Translations under genes and position numbers: made by a program | Shown: positions 42,356 through 52,310 of the stretch, in pieces | Numbering within the stretch: position 1 is the stretch's first letter | How the letters are laid out: every line of letters starts with the position of its first letter | The notes under the pieces: generated by a model | Databases searched by the model: none | Told to the model about the DNA's origin: nothing | What the model saw: only the letters and a program-made list of their open reading frames with translations | Source of the DNA: Paraconiothyrium sp. Pb-2020 | Lineage: Eukaryota; Ascomycota; Dothideomycetes; Pleosporales; Didymosphaeriaceae | Reading direction: 5' to 3' | DNA length: 64,000 nucleotides | Assembly (NCBI GenBank): GCA_022419385.1 | Contig: JAJUBI010000009.1 | Coordinates: forward strand, 1,116,001 to 1,180,000

Positions 42356-42817
42356 TCACAGTGTGAGTTCAGTGCCGGCGGGAAAGACGGTATAGACTTT
42401 AAATGTCCATTGTGAGGGCCATCGTCGAAAAGAGGACGTAGGCGTTGGTATTGCAGGCGTGGACGATGCGCTAGTTGAGATGATTGGGTATTGCGCTCGA
42501 GATTGAGGAGATGAGGCAACGTTGTGGCTGTATCTAACAGTTCGCGGTGTTTTCTGCCCGCGATTTCGCTGCCGAACGCGCCAATAGCCGTTGTAGCTTT
42601 GGGCGATGCATAAACCATTAGATGTCACCAGAAGACTGCATGGTCGAAGTTGTTGGATTGTAAGATTTTCATATTGCATAACTTTTCCTTCTCGTAACAG
42701 GCCGGTGGACTTGATACATCGAACATGTTTCGCTCGATCTGCACCCTCTCAGCCCTGTAAACCAAATCAACCTGTACACAAAGCGTCAGTCTTACCACCA
42801 AACATTATTCCAGCTCC
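42356..42817. other. Convergent intergenic, no gene seen
   Basis: 3' regions of the unknown plus-strand gene and of the RidA gene. Short antisense-like frames only. Confidence 0.6.
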
Positions 42818-43651
42818 TCACAGCCTAGCTTTGCTCGTACCAGAATAGGCAATGCATTCAATCTCGACCGGCACGCCCTTAGGCAGCTGCTTGACAGCAA
42901 CGCAGCTCCGCGCGGGCTTGTGCGAGAAGTGCTCGCCGTAGACGCCGTTCATCTCCGCGAAGTTTGCCATATCGGTCAGGAAGACGTTGACCTACGGACC
43001 CATTGCGTCAGTAATGAAGTACCCCTCGAGGGAGGGGAGGTGGATGGGGTAAGGTACCTTGACAACGCGGGAAATGTCAGCGCCGGCCTCGGCAAGGATG
43101 GCCTTGATGTTATCAATGCAGGCCTTCGTCTGCTCGGCGATGGTGCCGTTGATGATGTTGCCCTCCTTATCGGCGGGGATGCAGCCTGAGACGTAGATGT
43201 TGGGGCCTGCAACGACGGCGTGGGACTACACTGCGTTAGGATGCTATCGCACTCGTATGGGATCGGCGAAGTATGATGTTCGGATGATAACGTGACTTTT
43301 CCGTTCTTGTCGGTAAACGAAGCGTGGTCGGAAGAGGTTGTTCATGCGGATGGGGACTTTTTGGACGATCAAACGGAGTGAATAGGCAACTCTTAGAAGA
43401 AAGAACATACATAAGGTCCCGCAGCTACAGTCAATCAGTTTGGTTCATCGACAACACCCATCGAGTCAAAGGCGGGACAAGAACGTACGGGGCATAGCAT
43501 CCTTGGCGAAAATCTTCTTGATGTCGGACATGGCTGCTGGTGTGGTATGAAGGTGGCTTGCCGGAGGTACGGGGAATCTGCGGTTGATCAATTGAAGAGC
43601 AGGGCGTTTCAATATAGAGGAGGAGAAGCGTAAGGGCTGCAATGTACGCAT
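42818..43651 (-). CDS. MMF1: RidA/YjgF-family enamine deaminase (Mmf1/Hmf1 type), four exons, dual start
   Basis: Exons are 43651-43489, 43424-43411 (14 nt), 43225-43058 and 42991-42818; introns are 64, 185 and 66 nt. The product is 172 residues. Residues 1-40 form an Arg/Ser/Leu-rich mitochondrial presequence. Met41 (43531) begins the RidA body: [50 protein letters not shown], and the catalytic Arg in [15 protein letters not shown], ending EIECIAY. RidA hydrolyses reactive enamine/imine intermediates released by PLP-dependent Ser/Thr dehydratases. Yeast Mmf1 does this in mitochondria and supports isoleucine synthesis. Both starts are well placed, so a cytosolic form may also be made. Confidence 0.92.
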
Positions 43652-44229
43652 GGGTTCAAGCTACCGTTCAGGAAAACAGTGGCTATCGTCGGAAGGGTAG
43701 CCGGGACGATGACAAACTAGTGCGCACGCCCTCCGATGCGGAGCCAACGGCGCTAGCAGCCAGCGACACGCTGCAAAAGGCAGGTGGGGGAGCACAGACG
43801 CGCCTGCCCCCTCATTGCATCACGCAAGCTGAAATTTTCGCGTCGCAAGTCTAGGGGAGAGCAGAGCACCGTGATGAGTGCGTGGATTTGGTCCCTCCCT
43901 ATACAAGTAGACATCATAACGAGCCGCCGTCTATATATCGCTTGAATCAGGAACAATGGCATTTGCGAATCGTAGAGTCTGGAACAGCGCAAGAGTGAAG
44001 ATTCAGCCGCCCGTCAGCAAGTAGGATTTCAATCCTAGGTATTATGCGGTATCAATCGAGCCCTGGCGTCAAAGGAAAAAGCCAACCGACGCCTTTTTTA
44101 TGCATAATATCTATCGGTGGGTAGAACGTCAACGTATGCTTTTGTGGGTTGCGCAGCGGGCGGGCTGTTCTGGTCCCGCCGTACGTGGTAGTCATATGGT
44201 TGCTAGATCGGCGGTAGATGCGGATGCCA
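43652..44229. other. Intergenic, no gene seen
   Basis: Promoter region of the RidA gene and the downstream region of the APRT gene. Two short overlapping frames only. Confidence 0.55.
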
Positions 44230-45017
44230 TTACTCCTGGCCGTGGAGAAGCGTGTAGACTGGCGCGTCAAGTTTATCGCGGCCTTTGAGGAAGTCGAGTT
44301 CGAGGATGAAGACGTAGCCCAGGAGCGTGCCGCCGAGCTTCTTGACGAGGGAGCCTGCCGCTGCTGCGGAGCCGCCTGTGCCATATCGTTAGCCTCGTCC
44401 GAGATGTCGACATCTGAATTGTAGGAGCCGGACATACCAGTAGCAATGATGTCATCCACCACAAGCACCTTTTGGCCCGGCTTCACCGCGTCGGCCTGCA
44501 TCTGGAAGAAGTCGCTACCGTACTCCTTCTCGTACGCGGCAGTCTCACACGGGCCCGGCAGCTTGCCCTTCTTCCTGACGGGCGCGAATCCCGCGCCCAG
44601 TCTCAGCGCCAGGCTGGGGCCGAAGAGGAAGCCGCGGGCGTCCAAGCCGACGACGACGTCAGGCTTCTCGTAGTTTTGCGAGACGTGGAGCACGAGGGCG
44701 CGGATGAGGTCCTCGTGCAGCTTCGGGTCGGCGAACAGGGGCATGATGTCCTCGAACAAGATGCCCGGGCTGGGGAAGTCGGGGAACTGGCGCAGCGACT
44801 GCTTGAGGCTTAACGTAAGACCGGAGAGTTCGGCGGCGGCGGCGGCACCGGCGGGGGGCTGTCCTCTTTGGGAGGCATGGTCGTGGCCGGTGAGGGTGGG
44901 ATCGGGCTTCTGCGGCGGAGGGTGCGAGGCGGTCGAGTGCTTGTGCGGCGGTGCGGGGTGCTCTGGGGTGCTCGTGTTGGCGGGGACGGGAGTGCTGTCG
45001 GGAGGGACGCCGGACAT
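44230..45017 (-). CDS. APT1: Adenine phosphoribosyltransferase, two exons
   Basis: Exons are 45017-44438 and 44375-44230 (62-nt intron), giving 241 residues. It converts adenine plus PRPP to AMP (purine salvage). The core begins near residue 65 with [20 protein letters not shown] and [12 protein letters not shown], then [28 protein letters not shown] and the PRPP loop [14 protein letters not shown] (about 182-196), split by the intron at the second Gly of ATGG. About 60 extra N-terminal residues, rich in Pro, His and Thr, are unusual for this enzyme (typically about 180 residues); a later start would lie at no obvious Met, so I keep Met1 at 45017. The frame extends further upstream to 45194 but with non-family content. 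Confidence 0.92.
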
Positions 45018-46121
45018 TGTGAAGAGAGGAAGGAGGGGAGACTGGGCAGGAGGATAGGTATGGTGGGGAGGATGCAAGGCGTGAGAATCTCGGATGCGGC
45101 TTGACCGTAACACGGACTGGACACGCTCCAGGGTGCGCAAACAAAAAAAGAGTCTGGAAACGGGCCGGAAGCTGCGCGCGGCGCCAATCAGCACCGACCG
45201 TCACAGCGACTCCATGGCTCTCTGACTCCTGCCTTGGTCGCCCGGGCTTCTAGAAGGCCACTGATAAAGCGCTGCGACCGTCATTGCTTCAGCGCGGGGC
45301 GCGTCTCAGCGGTGAAGCGCGCACTTAATCACGCCGGCGAATCACTTGTGTGCGCGCGCATTTGTTGGGATGCGATATCCACATGTCAAACCTCCTGCTC
45401 GCGAGTGCCAGCTTATCGAACTGCAGCCAGGACAGGGTGCGCCCAAGTGCTACACGTCGCCGCGACCCATGCTCCACAGTAAGCACGCCACCCACAACAC
45501 GATGCCGCACGCTGCTCTGCCACTCGCCTTGCATGCCCTCTTGTCGTCGTCTTCCGTGCCTCGTCGCCAATCAGTCGACCTTTTCCAGTTGCAATCCGAC
45601 GGCCAAGCACTCTCATCCGGCCCTGCTAGCCTCGTAGCTACAATCGCTGCTCCTCTGCGTTTGCATGTGGTTGGCATTCATATTGGAACTACCTGATCGG
45701 GCAAGGCGAGCCTCCAGGTAGGGTACTCGCATTGTGCCGCACCATTCTAGGCTCGCATCATCCCACCTACACGACATGTCATCCCTTGTGGTATAACCGC
45801 GCTGCTGCACATGCGAGCCGCAACCATGTGGGTATGCGAGACTCCATCGACCCATCGTCATCCACGCCCCGAACGAATCTCGTGAAACATGCTCTCTTGT
45901 GTCTTGCTCGCCGCTGTAACGTCGAACCCACTGCAAAAAGCTGGATACTCCGCACCCCATCCACGGTCGAGGCCGACCTGCTCGTGCCAGCCTCAGATCT
46001 CAGACCTCACGACTCCACCGCCCCACCGATCCTCTCGCACATGTCTTTGTCTCGGCGATCTGCCCCCAATGCCCATCGGCTTGCGAGCTTCCAGCTGTGA
46101 CAGCGGCCCCAAACCCTAAAT
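45018..46121. other. Intergenic, no gene seen
   Basis: About 1.1 kb between the APRT start and the 3' end of the homoserine kinase-AIR synthetase gene. Many overlapping GC-rich frames exist in five phases, none convincing. A CCAATCA box at 45184-45190 lies about 170 bp before the APRT ATG. Confidence 0.5.
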
Positions 46122-48269
46122 TCATCGCCAGACATCCATGTTCTGCACTATGCACTCCTCATCCGCCCTCTTTGTCAGCTTTCCTATTCTGTACACCTGC
46201 TCGCCGTACTCCTGTAATATCTCGGTCGTCGTGCGAACCTTGTCTTCGCTCACGAAGAGCACCATGCCCAGTCCAGTGTTGAACGTGCGGCAGAACTCTG
46301 CGTCCTCGAGCCGTCCGGCTTCTTTGAGCCATTTGAACACGTCGAGAATGGGCCAGGTCTTCGCATCGAGCTCTGCGGCAAGGCCGTCAGGCAGCATACG
46401 GGGAATGTTCTCCAGGAGACCTCCGCCCGTGATGTGGGCCATGCCCTTGATGAGGCCCTTCCGAGTCGCCGCCAGCAACGGCTTCACGTAGATGCGCGTT
46501 GGTGTGAGGAGACTCCCGCCTACAGTTTCATTCGCACTCCACGGTGCGCTATCGTGGAACGAGAGTCCTTTCTTCTCGATGATCCTGCGAACCAGGGAAA
46601 AGCCATTGGAGTGCACGCCGCTAGATGCCAGACCCAGAAGCACATCCCCAGGAGCCATCGCCGCAGTGTCGGGCAGGATAGTTGCGCCTTTCTTTATGGC
46701 GCCGATCGCACAGCCTCCAGCATCGTACTCGCCTTGCTGGTAGATTCCTGGCATCTCTGCGGTTTCACCGCCCACCAAGGCAGCACCGGACAGGCGGCAA
46801 CCGTTCGCTACACCTTCTACGAATTTAACCGCGCTCTCCACGTCCAGCTTGCTGCATGCGTAGTAGTCGAGGAACATGAGCGGCTCTGCACCCTGCACGA
46901 CCAGGTCGTTTACGTTCATTGCGACCAGATCGATTCCGACGGTATCATGTTTGCCCATTTCGAACGCAATCTTGACTTTGGTGCCGATGCCGTCAATCGC
47001 GCCAACTAGGATGGGTGGCTCGGTGTAGCCAGCAGCTTCCAAGTCAAGAAGACCACCAAACCCGCCAATCTTGCCGTCAGCACCAGGGCGTCTAGTAGCT
47101 GCGGTGAGAGCCTTGATTCCTTTGACGAGGTCATTACCAGCGTCGATACTAACTCCTGAGGAAGCATATGTGAGTGCCTCCTCGAGCTGTGCTGGGGCGC
47201 CTGCTGCAGGGGTTTCAGATGGTCTTTCCACGGTTGTTCCATCCTCGGCCAGCTCGAGCAACTTCCAGTCGCACGCAATTCCTTCCTTCTTGAACTCACC
47301 AAGCAGGTGGTCTGCTATTGTTTCGAAATTGCTCGTAGCCAGTGCCAGTATCGTAGGTCCCGCGCCCGACAAACAGATGCCTAGCAGGCCGGGGTGAGAC
47401 TGTGGGGTCACTGACTGCAAGATCTCCGTGAGACCAGGGATAAGACCTCTTCGGTAGGGCTGGTGAATCTTGTCCTGCATAGCTGTGTAGATCATGCTAG
47501 GGTCGGGAGGCGATTGTCCGAGGGCTGTCGTCAAGACCGCCAGTCTTTGCATGTTGAAGACGATGTCTTTGCGTGAATAGCTCTCCGGGAGCACCTCACG
47601 TGCCTTCGCGGTAGATACCTCGAATTGTGGTATAATGCATATGCACTTGATCTCTGGCGACCACTTGTACTTGGTGTAGTGGCCGATGTCCTTGGGCGGT
47701 TGGGGTGGCTGCAGTCCCGTATCCTTACCACCAGCTGGCTCGGGAAGTACCTCACTTAGAGGAATCTCCATGCGGTCAAGGTCCTCGGGAGACAGTTCGT
47801 TGAGATAGGTGCCAACAAAACCTCCGTATAGCGCTGCCGCTACGTTGTCAGGATGACGCTCCTCCATGAGACAGAAGTCCAGCATTCGAGCTTTTGACAG
47901 CTGGAGATTGCCCACTTCATTCGCCAGGCTCACGCCGGCCACGATGGCAGCGGCGGACGAGCCCAGTCCTCGGCCAAGCGGGATAGGGTTTTTGACATGG
48001 ACGTGTGTCTCGGCGGGGAATGCGCGAACACCATGGCAGCGAAGTACGTATACGGCGGTTCGCGTGACGAGGTTGTCTTCGGCGACAAGGGGGACCGATT
48101 CAGGGTTGACGCCCTCGTAGGTGATGCGGCAATTGAGCGAATGCGACGATGACTCCTGCTTCGTGACTGTGAGCTGCACCTCGAGGTACATGGAAAGCGC
48201 AAGCCCAATGACGTCGAAGCCTGGGCCAATGTTGGCGGACGAGCACGGGACTCTGATGATGGTCGCCAT
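46122..48269 (-). CDS. Homoserine kinase - AIR synthetase fusion (one uninterrupted ORF)
   Basis: A single 715-residue exon contains two complete enzymes. Residues 1-348 are homoserine kinase (Thr1, GHMP kinase): PCSSANIGPGFDVIGLALS, the ATP loop PIPLGRGLGSSAAA (95-108), EERHPDN, and CLSGAGPTILAL (299-310). It makes O-phosphohomoserine for threonine. After a short Pro/Ala/Glu linker (about 349-365), residues 366-715 are phosphoribosylformylglycinamidine cyclo-ligase (AIRS, PurM): LTYASSGVSIDAGNDLV, RRPGADGKIGGFGG, DGIGTK (426-431), NDLVVQGAEPLMFLDYYA, GGETAEMPG, ASSGVHSNGFSLVR and HITGGGL. It makes AIR in de novo purine synthesis. In yeast and most fungi AIRS is fused to GAR synthetase (Ade5,7), not to homoserine kinase. 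There is no Met, stop or splice signal at the junction. Both halves have key motifs intact, so both may be active. Confidence 0.93.
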   Translation of the reverse strand: MATIIRVPCSSANIGPGFDVIGLALSMYLEVQLTVTKQESSSHSLNCRITYEGVNPESVPLVAEDNLVTRTAVYVLRCHGVRAFPAETHVHVKNPIPLGRGLGSSAAAIVAGVSLANEVGNLQLSKARMLDFCLMEERHPDNVAAALYGGFVGTYLNELSPEDLDRMEIPLSEVLPEPAGGKDTGLQPPQPPKDIGHYTKYKWSPEIKCICIIPQFEVSTAKAREVLPESYSRKDIVFNMQRLAVLTTALGQSPPDPSMIYTAMQDKIHQPYRRGLIPGLTEILQSVTPQSHPGLLGICLSGAGPTILALATSNFETIADHLLGEFKKEGIACDWKLLELAEDGTTVERPSETPAAGAPAQLEEALTYASSGVSIDAGNDLVKGIKALTAATRRPGADGKIGGFGGLLDLEAAGYTEPPILVGAIDGIGTKVKIAFEMGKHDTVGIDLVAMNVNDLVVQGAEPLMFLDYYACSKLDVESAVKFVEGVANGCRLSGAALVGGETAEMPGIYQQGEYDAGGCAIGAIKKGATILPDTAAMAPGDVLLGLASSGVHSNGFSLVRRIIEKKGLSFHDSAPWSANETVGGSLLTPTRIYVKPLLAATRKGLIKGMAHITGGGLLENIPRMLPDGLAAELDAKTWPILDVFKWLKEAGRLEDAEFCRTFNTGLGMVLFVSEDKVRTTTEILQEYGEQVYRIGKLTKRADEECIVQNMDVWR

Positions 48270-49181
48270 GATGGTGCGGAGCTGTCCTCAGCGTGTGGGA
48301 CAGCGACTGCGAAGATTGTAGCAGCTATCCTCCTGTTCGAAGGCTGCACCCAAAAAGTGCAAAAATGATCCCAATGTTTTCTTAGCGGGGCAGAACCGAC
48401 GGACCGATATCGCCCAATCGCGGGGCCGCTGCACCGCCACATCTCACCCCATCTCTGTCCGGTGGACAATGGGACATCACTCAATCAACACGCGGTCGAA
48501 GGATAGCTACCGGCCATGGGCAGCAGCGCAAGAGACTATAGCTTTTCCGCTAGAAGGGCGGTCTCTGGACGCACACCGTCCCAAACGCGGTTCACATAGT
48601 ATGACTCCTCCTGTCCCAACGTCGAAGGTCGACCTCACCTGCTGGTGCCTTGCGCATTAGCGCATCAGCACATCGAAAGGCGAGAGCGACGTGATAATGA
48701 AGGTGCCACTCTCGGTGGTTGCCTGATTTGGGCGACAGCCTCGCGCTGTGCCACACGACAATTCAGAGGTGAATGGACGCCACACCTGGGCAGCAAGGCC
48801 TCATCGTGCTCGCCCACGTGCTCTTGCCCCAAGGTACATGCTGCCCTTCTCCAGGCGACCGCGGCTCAGCCTGCTCACCACACCGGATGTACCAGGCTGC
48901 AAGGCTAGCCAAGCATAAAGTAGCCCTCCTTCGCCTGCCGTCATCTGCCTCCACCTCAACCAAACAATCCATGTTTGCTGCGTTTGACCACAGCGCCTTG
49001 CCTCTCTTACCGACGAAAAACACCTCATAGTGGGTGCAGATTTCCACGAGCCTCGCAACTTCGTACGATACTAATATAAAAGTCTTGTCTGCGATTGGTC
49101 GCTGTATTGCCTAGCCCGGGGTCACACAGTGTACTGCAACCTTCGATACGGTATTCTTGAGAAATCACGTTCATCAGGACC
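48270..49181. other. Divergent promoter region (fusion gene / AAA ATPase)
   Basis: About 900 bp. Frames of 85-94 codons overlap on both strands around 48763-49058 but have Cys/Arg-rich random composition. No gene is supported. Confidence 0.5.
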
Positions 49182-51705
49182 ATGCCTTCGCGACTCTCAG
49201 CCGCGCGGACTTTGCCCTCCCGTTCCCGGAGAACTTCAACCTCGTCATCCGATGCTTCGGAGGGACCAACAGGGTCCAAGTCGAACGGCGTCAAAAATAC
49301 GGCAGAAATTACGAACGGTAACGGCGTGAAGGATGGCGACACCGATACGGCCAGCCCACCTGAAGAGCCTGAGGATGCGGACCCATGCGAGTCAGGCATG
49401 AAGACAGTAAGCAAACCCAGTAGTGGTGCCTTTCGAGCAACAGAGATATTTTTGCTTCACAAGGGCCTACACGAGGTACGATTCTATCGCGTATGAATTT
49501 AGACTGACTTTGTGTTCGCGCCTTAGGGTATAAAAGATCTGTACATCGGAAAGGAAGACAAGAAGGGCCGCTATCAATGGCAAGAAACCATTCCGGACGA
49601 TCTGGGTGTCGCGGTAGAGAACGACAAGACTGCCAAATGGGCGCTACTGGTCCGTCATGTAAAGGTCTATGGTGATGCCTCCAAGGTGCTGGCTATCCAC
49701 TCCATAGTCGTGCAGAGTCCTCTGCTCAAGAAGCTGCTAGGTGGTGTCCTGAAGGGTTACCCTGGCATTACAGCGGATCTGAATCGCCTTGAGTTTTCAG
49801 GCAAGTTCGAACCTTTGATCCACCGATGGGCAGAGCTTCAGACCGCTATCTCAAAGGTCGGCGATGCAACTGAGGAGGAGCGGACGACTAAGGAACACGC
49901 TGATCTTCTGCTGAACATCTTGGTCAAGGAATTCAAAGACCTTATCGACACATCCCAGGACATGATAAGCAAGCGCGTCATGACTTACGACCATCTTTGG
50001 ACCCTCTTTCAACCAGGCTCGATCCTCTTCACGCGTCAGGATGGCCAAGAGACAGCACTGCAGCTCCAGAGCACCCGGTATGGTCAGGACGCTGGAGGAA
50101 ATCCCTGCTTCTGGGTTGTTGGCAAGTACATCGACTGGGATGGCACTGCGTTTGGAACCAGCCAGATCAATCTTTCCATCGGCTGTTACTCTGGAACGCG
50201 GCCTATAATTCAACTGCGAGTGTTTCCGTTGAATTACCACCCGAAAGCAGAGGAAGTGAAGGAGAGGCTTATCGAGCGGGGCGCCAAGGTTGAAGAGCTA
50301 GCCGGTGTCAATTACAAGGCTTACGATGGCCTGGCATGGCATTTTGGAGAGTTTGGAAGCAAGGACAAGTATCAGGTCAAAGGTCGAGTAAGTCTCCCTC
50401 TCTGCGTTGACCGTGTGCATGCAGCAGGAAAGGGTCAATGCACCGACTCATGCACACCCGTTATATATCTGTAGCACGGCAACACTAGGAAGTGAACAGG
50501 CTAACATACCTAGATCGTGATCGACACCTACGGCTGGAATCGGTTTGACCCTAGTCATGCCATCTACACCACGCGCTTCACGAACAAGAATGCAATCGAT
50601 TCGGATAGTGACTTAGATGATGAGGACGAGGATACTGATCGACCGCGCGAGCCGGAGCAATCTGATGATGGCGACGACTATATCGAACCGGGTTACGATG
50701 AGTATTGCGATGGCATGCCGCTAGACGGTCATTTCGCGGATGAGGATGATGCCGCCAAGAGACCGCCGTTAACGACGGAACAGAAGCTCATATGCACGCC
50801 CCTCTTGCGAGGCTACAGCCTGAAGAACAAGTTGTGGCTGAATTTTTTCGTCAACTGTGTCAAGGAGATTGAGTGGCAGAAGGACGCATTCGACCGTTTA
50901 GTGTTGCCCAAGAACCAGAAGGAGCTGATTCTTGGTTTCACAGAATCACAGCAGAAGCACCGCGCTGCGTTCGACGACGTCATTGAGGGCAAAGGCCGGG
51001 GCATGATCATCTTGCTGTGTGGTCCGCCTGGTGTAGGTAAGACGCTCACCGCTGAGTCTGTCGCCGAAGAGATGAAGGTGCCCCTCTACATGATGAGCGC
51101 TGGAGACTTGGGCCTGGATCCTCGACGCATCGAGACAAAGCTCCACGACATCTTAGAGATGTGTACGCGATGGCACAGCGTCTTGCTGCTTGATGAGGCA
51201 GATGTGTTCCTTGAAGAGCGCTCGCTACACGAGCTGGAGCGGAATAAGCTCGTCTCCATCTTCCTGCGAGGTACGTGCAACTCCAAGTCCTCATTTGAAA
51301 CCTTGACTAAGCCTACTTGACTATGAAGTCTTGGAGTACTTCGAAGGCACCATGTTTTTGACCACGAACCGCGTCAACACATTTGACCCGGCCTTCGCCT
51401 CGCGTATTCACATCTCGCTGAACTACAAGGAGCTCTCGACCGCCTCGCGTCGCACGGTATGGAAGAATTTCTTGGACAACTCACCACAAGAGCACGCCAT
51501 CACAACTCAAGAGCTGGATGATCTTGCACGCTTAGACATGAACGGTCGCCAGATCAAGAACATCCTCAAGATTGCGCGACTACTGGCTACACGTCAAGAT
51601 GCCAAGCTTGACCGCGAGCACATCATGACAACTTTGGAGGTCACGCAGCATTTGCACAACGAGAGCCAGGTTACAGAGCAGACGAGGGGCACACTTTATG
51701 GCTAA
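49182..51705 (+). CDS. DUF7025-AAA ATPase, four exons
   Basis: Exons are 49182-49475, 49527-50387, 50514-51270 and 51329-51705, giving 762 residues. The N-terminal 80 residues are disordered. The DUF7025 region (about 150-390) contains LWTLFQPGSILFT and CFWVVGKYIDWDG. An acidic insert follows (DSDSDLDDED).. The AAA module has Walker A GPPGVGKT (555-562), Walker B VLLLDEADVF (Asp612, Glu613), the sensor FLTTNRVNTFD and FASRIH (Arg finger region), and ends in a lid with NGRQIKNILKIARLLA. These single-AAA fungal proteins are widespread and functionally uncharacterised. Exon 3 ends right after ...SIFLR and exon 4 resumes with VLEYFEG, as the family requires. Confidence 0.88.
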
Positions 51706-52310
51706 AGAATTGATCCTCGTTCATGGGGGTCGTTAAGGTCTATATCCGGCGTAATTTGTAGTGGTATTCTGGGGTAGAACAGGTCAACTGGTCATATTCT
51801 GCCACTAGCTCTGGCACCTAGTACAAGCATGGGCTTCTGTGGGATAGTGAGTCCATCAGGGCTCAACTGCTTGCCGTCTTGGGCACTTGAACATGCTGAA
51901 CTTGAATAGACATAGCTGGAAATGGAATCCAGAATCTGAATGTAAATCGTCACATGACATGCATGTGCTGACGAAAGTTCCTGCTGATCGACTGTGTGAT
52001 AGTGCATTTCCAACACACTCTTGTACTAACAAAGCAGGTCGTGCCTGCCACATCCCGGCCGATAAGGAGTCGCAGATCTACCCCGCAGCGAGCGTTGCAA
52101 TTTATCGCGTCGCTTAGGTACAATCCTCTTCCTTGCCCCTGGTATGCCCAACCATCGTCATAGCTGCAACTACCTAGACTATATATATTGGCGTGCTGCA
52201 GCCATGCAACTGTCCGCGAGTTTCCAAACGGGCTTCTTCGCAACGACCCTCGAGCGCTTCGGTTCAGTACCCCATTGAAGGCATCGTGCACGCGCTTCGA
52301 CGACTTCACA
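51706..52310. other. Intergenic, no gene seen
   Basis: Downstream of the AAA gene and upstream of the secreted protein. The large ORF extends to a TTG at 52188 but ATG 52311 is the credible start. Confidence 0.6.
52180..52188 (+). promoter_or_regulatory. TATA-like box
   Basis: TATATATAT lies about 123 bp before the ATG at 52311. Confidence 0.25.

Noticed and set aside
44659..45204. Minus-strand 181-codon ORF overlapping APRT
   Set aside because: Pro/Arg-rich out-of-frame shadow of the APRT coding region and its GC-rich leader.
46434..47009. Plus-strand 191-codon ORF antisense to the fusion gene
   Set aside because: Pure antisense shadow of the AIR synthetase half.
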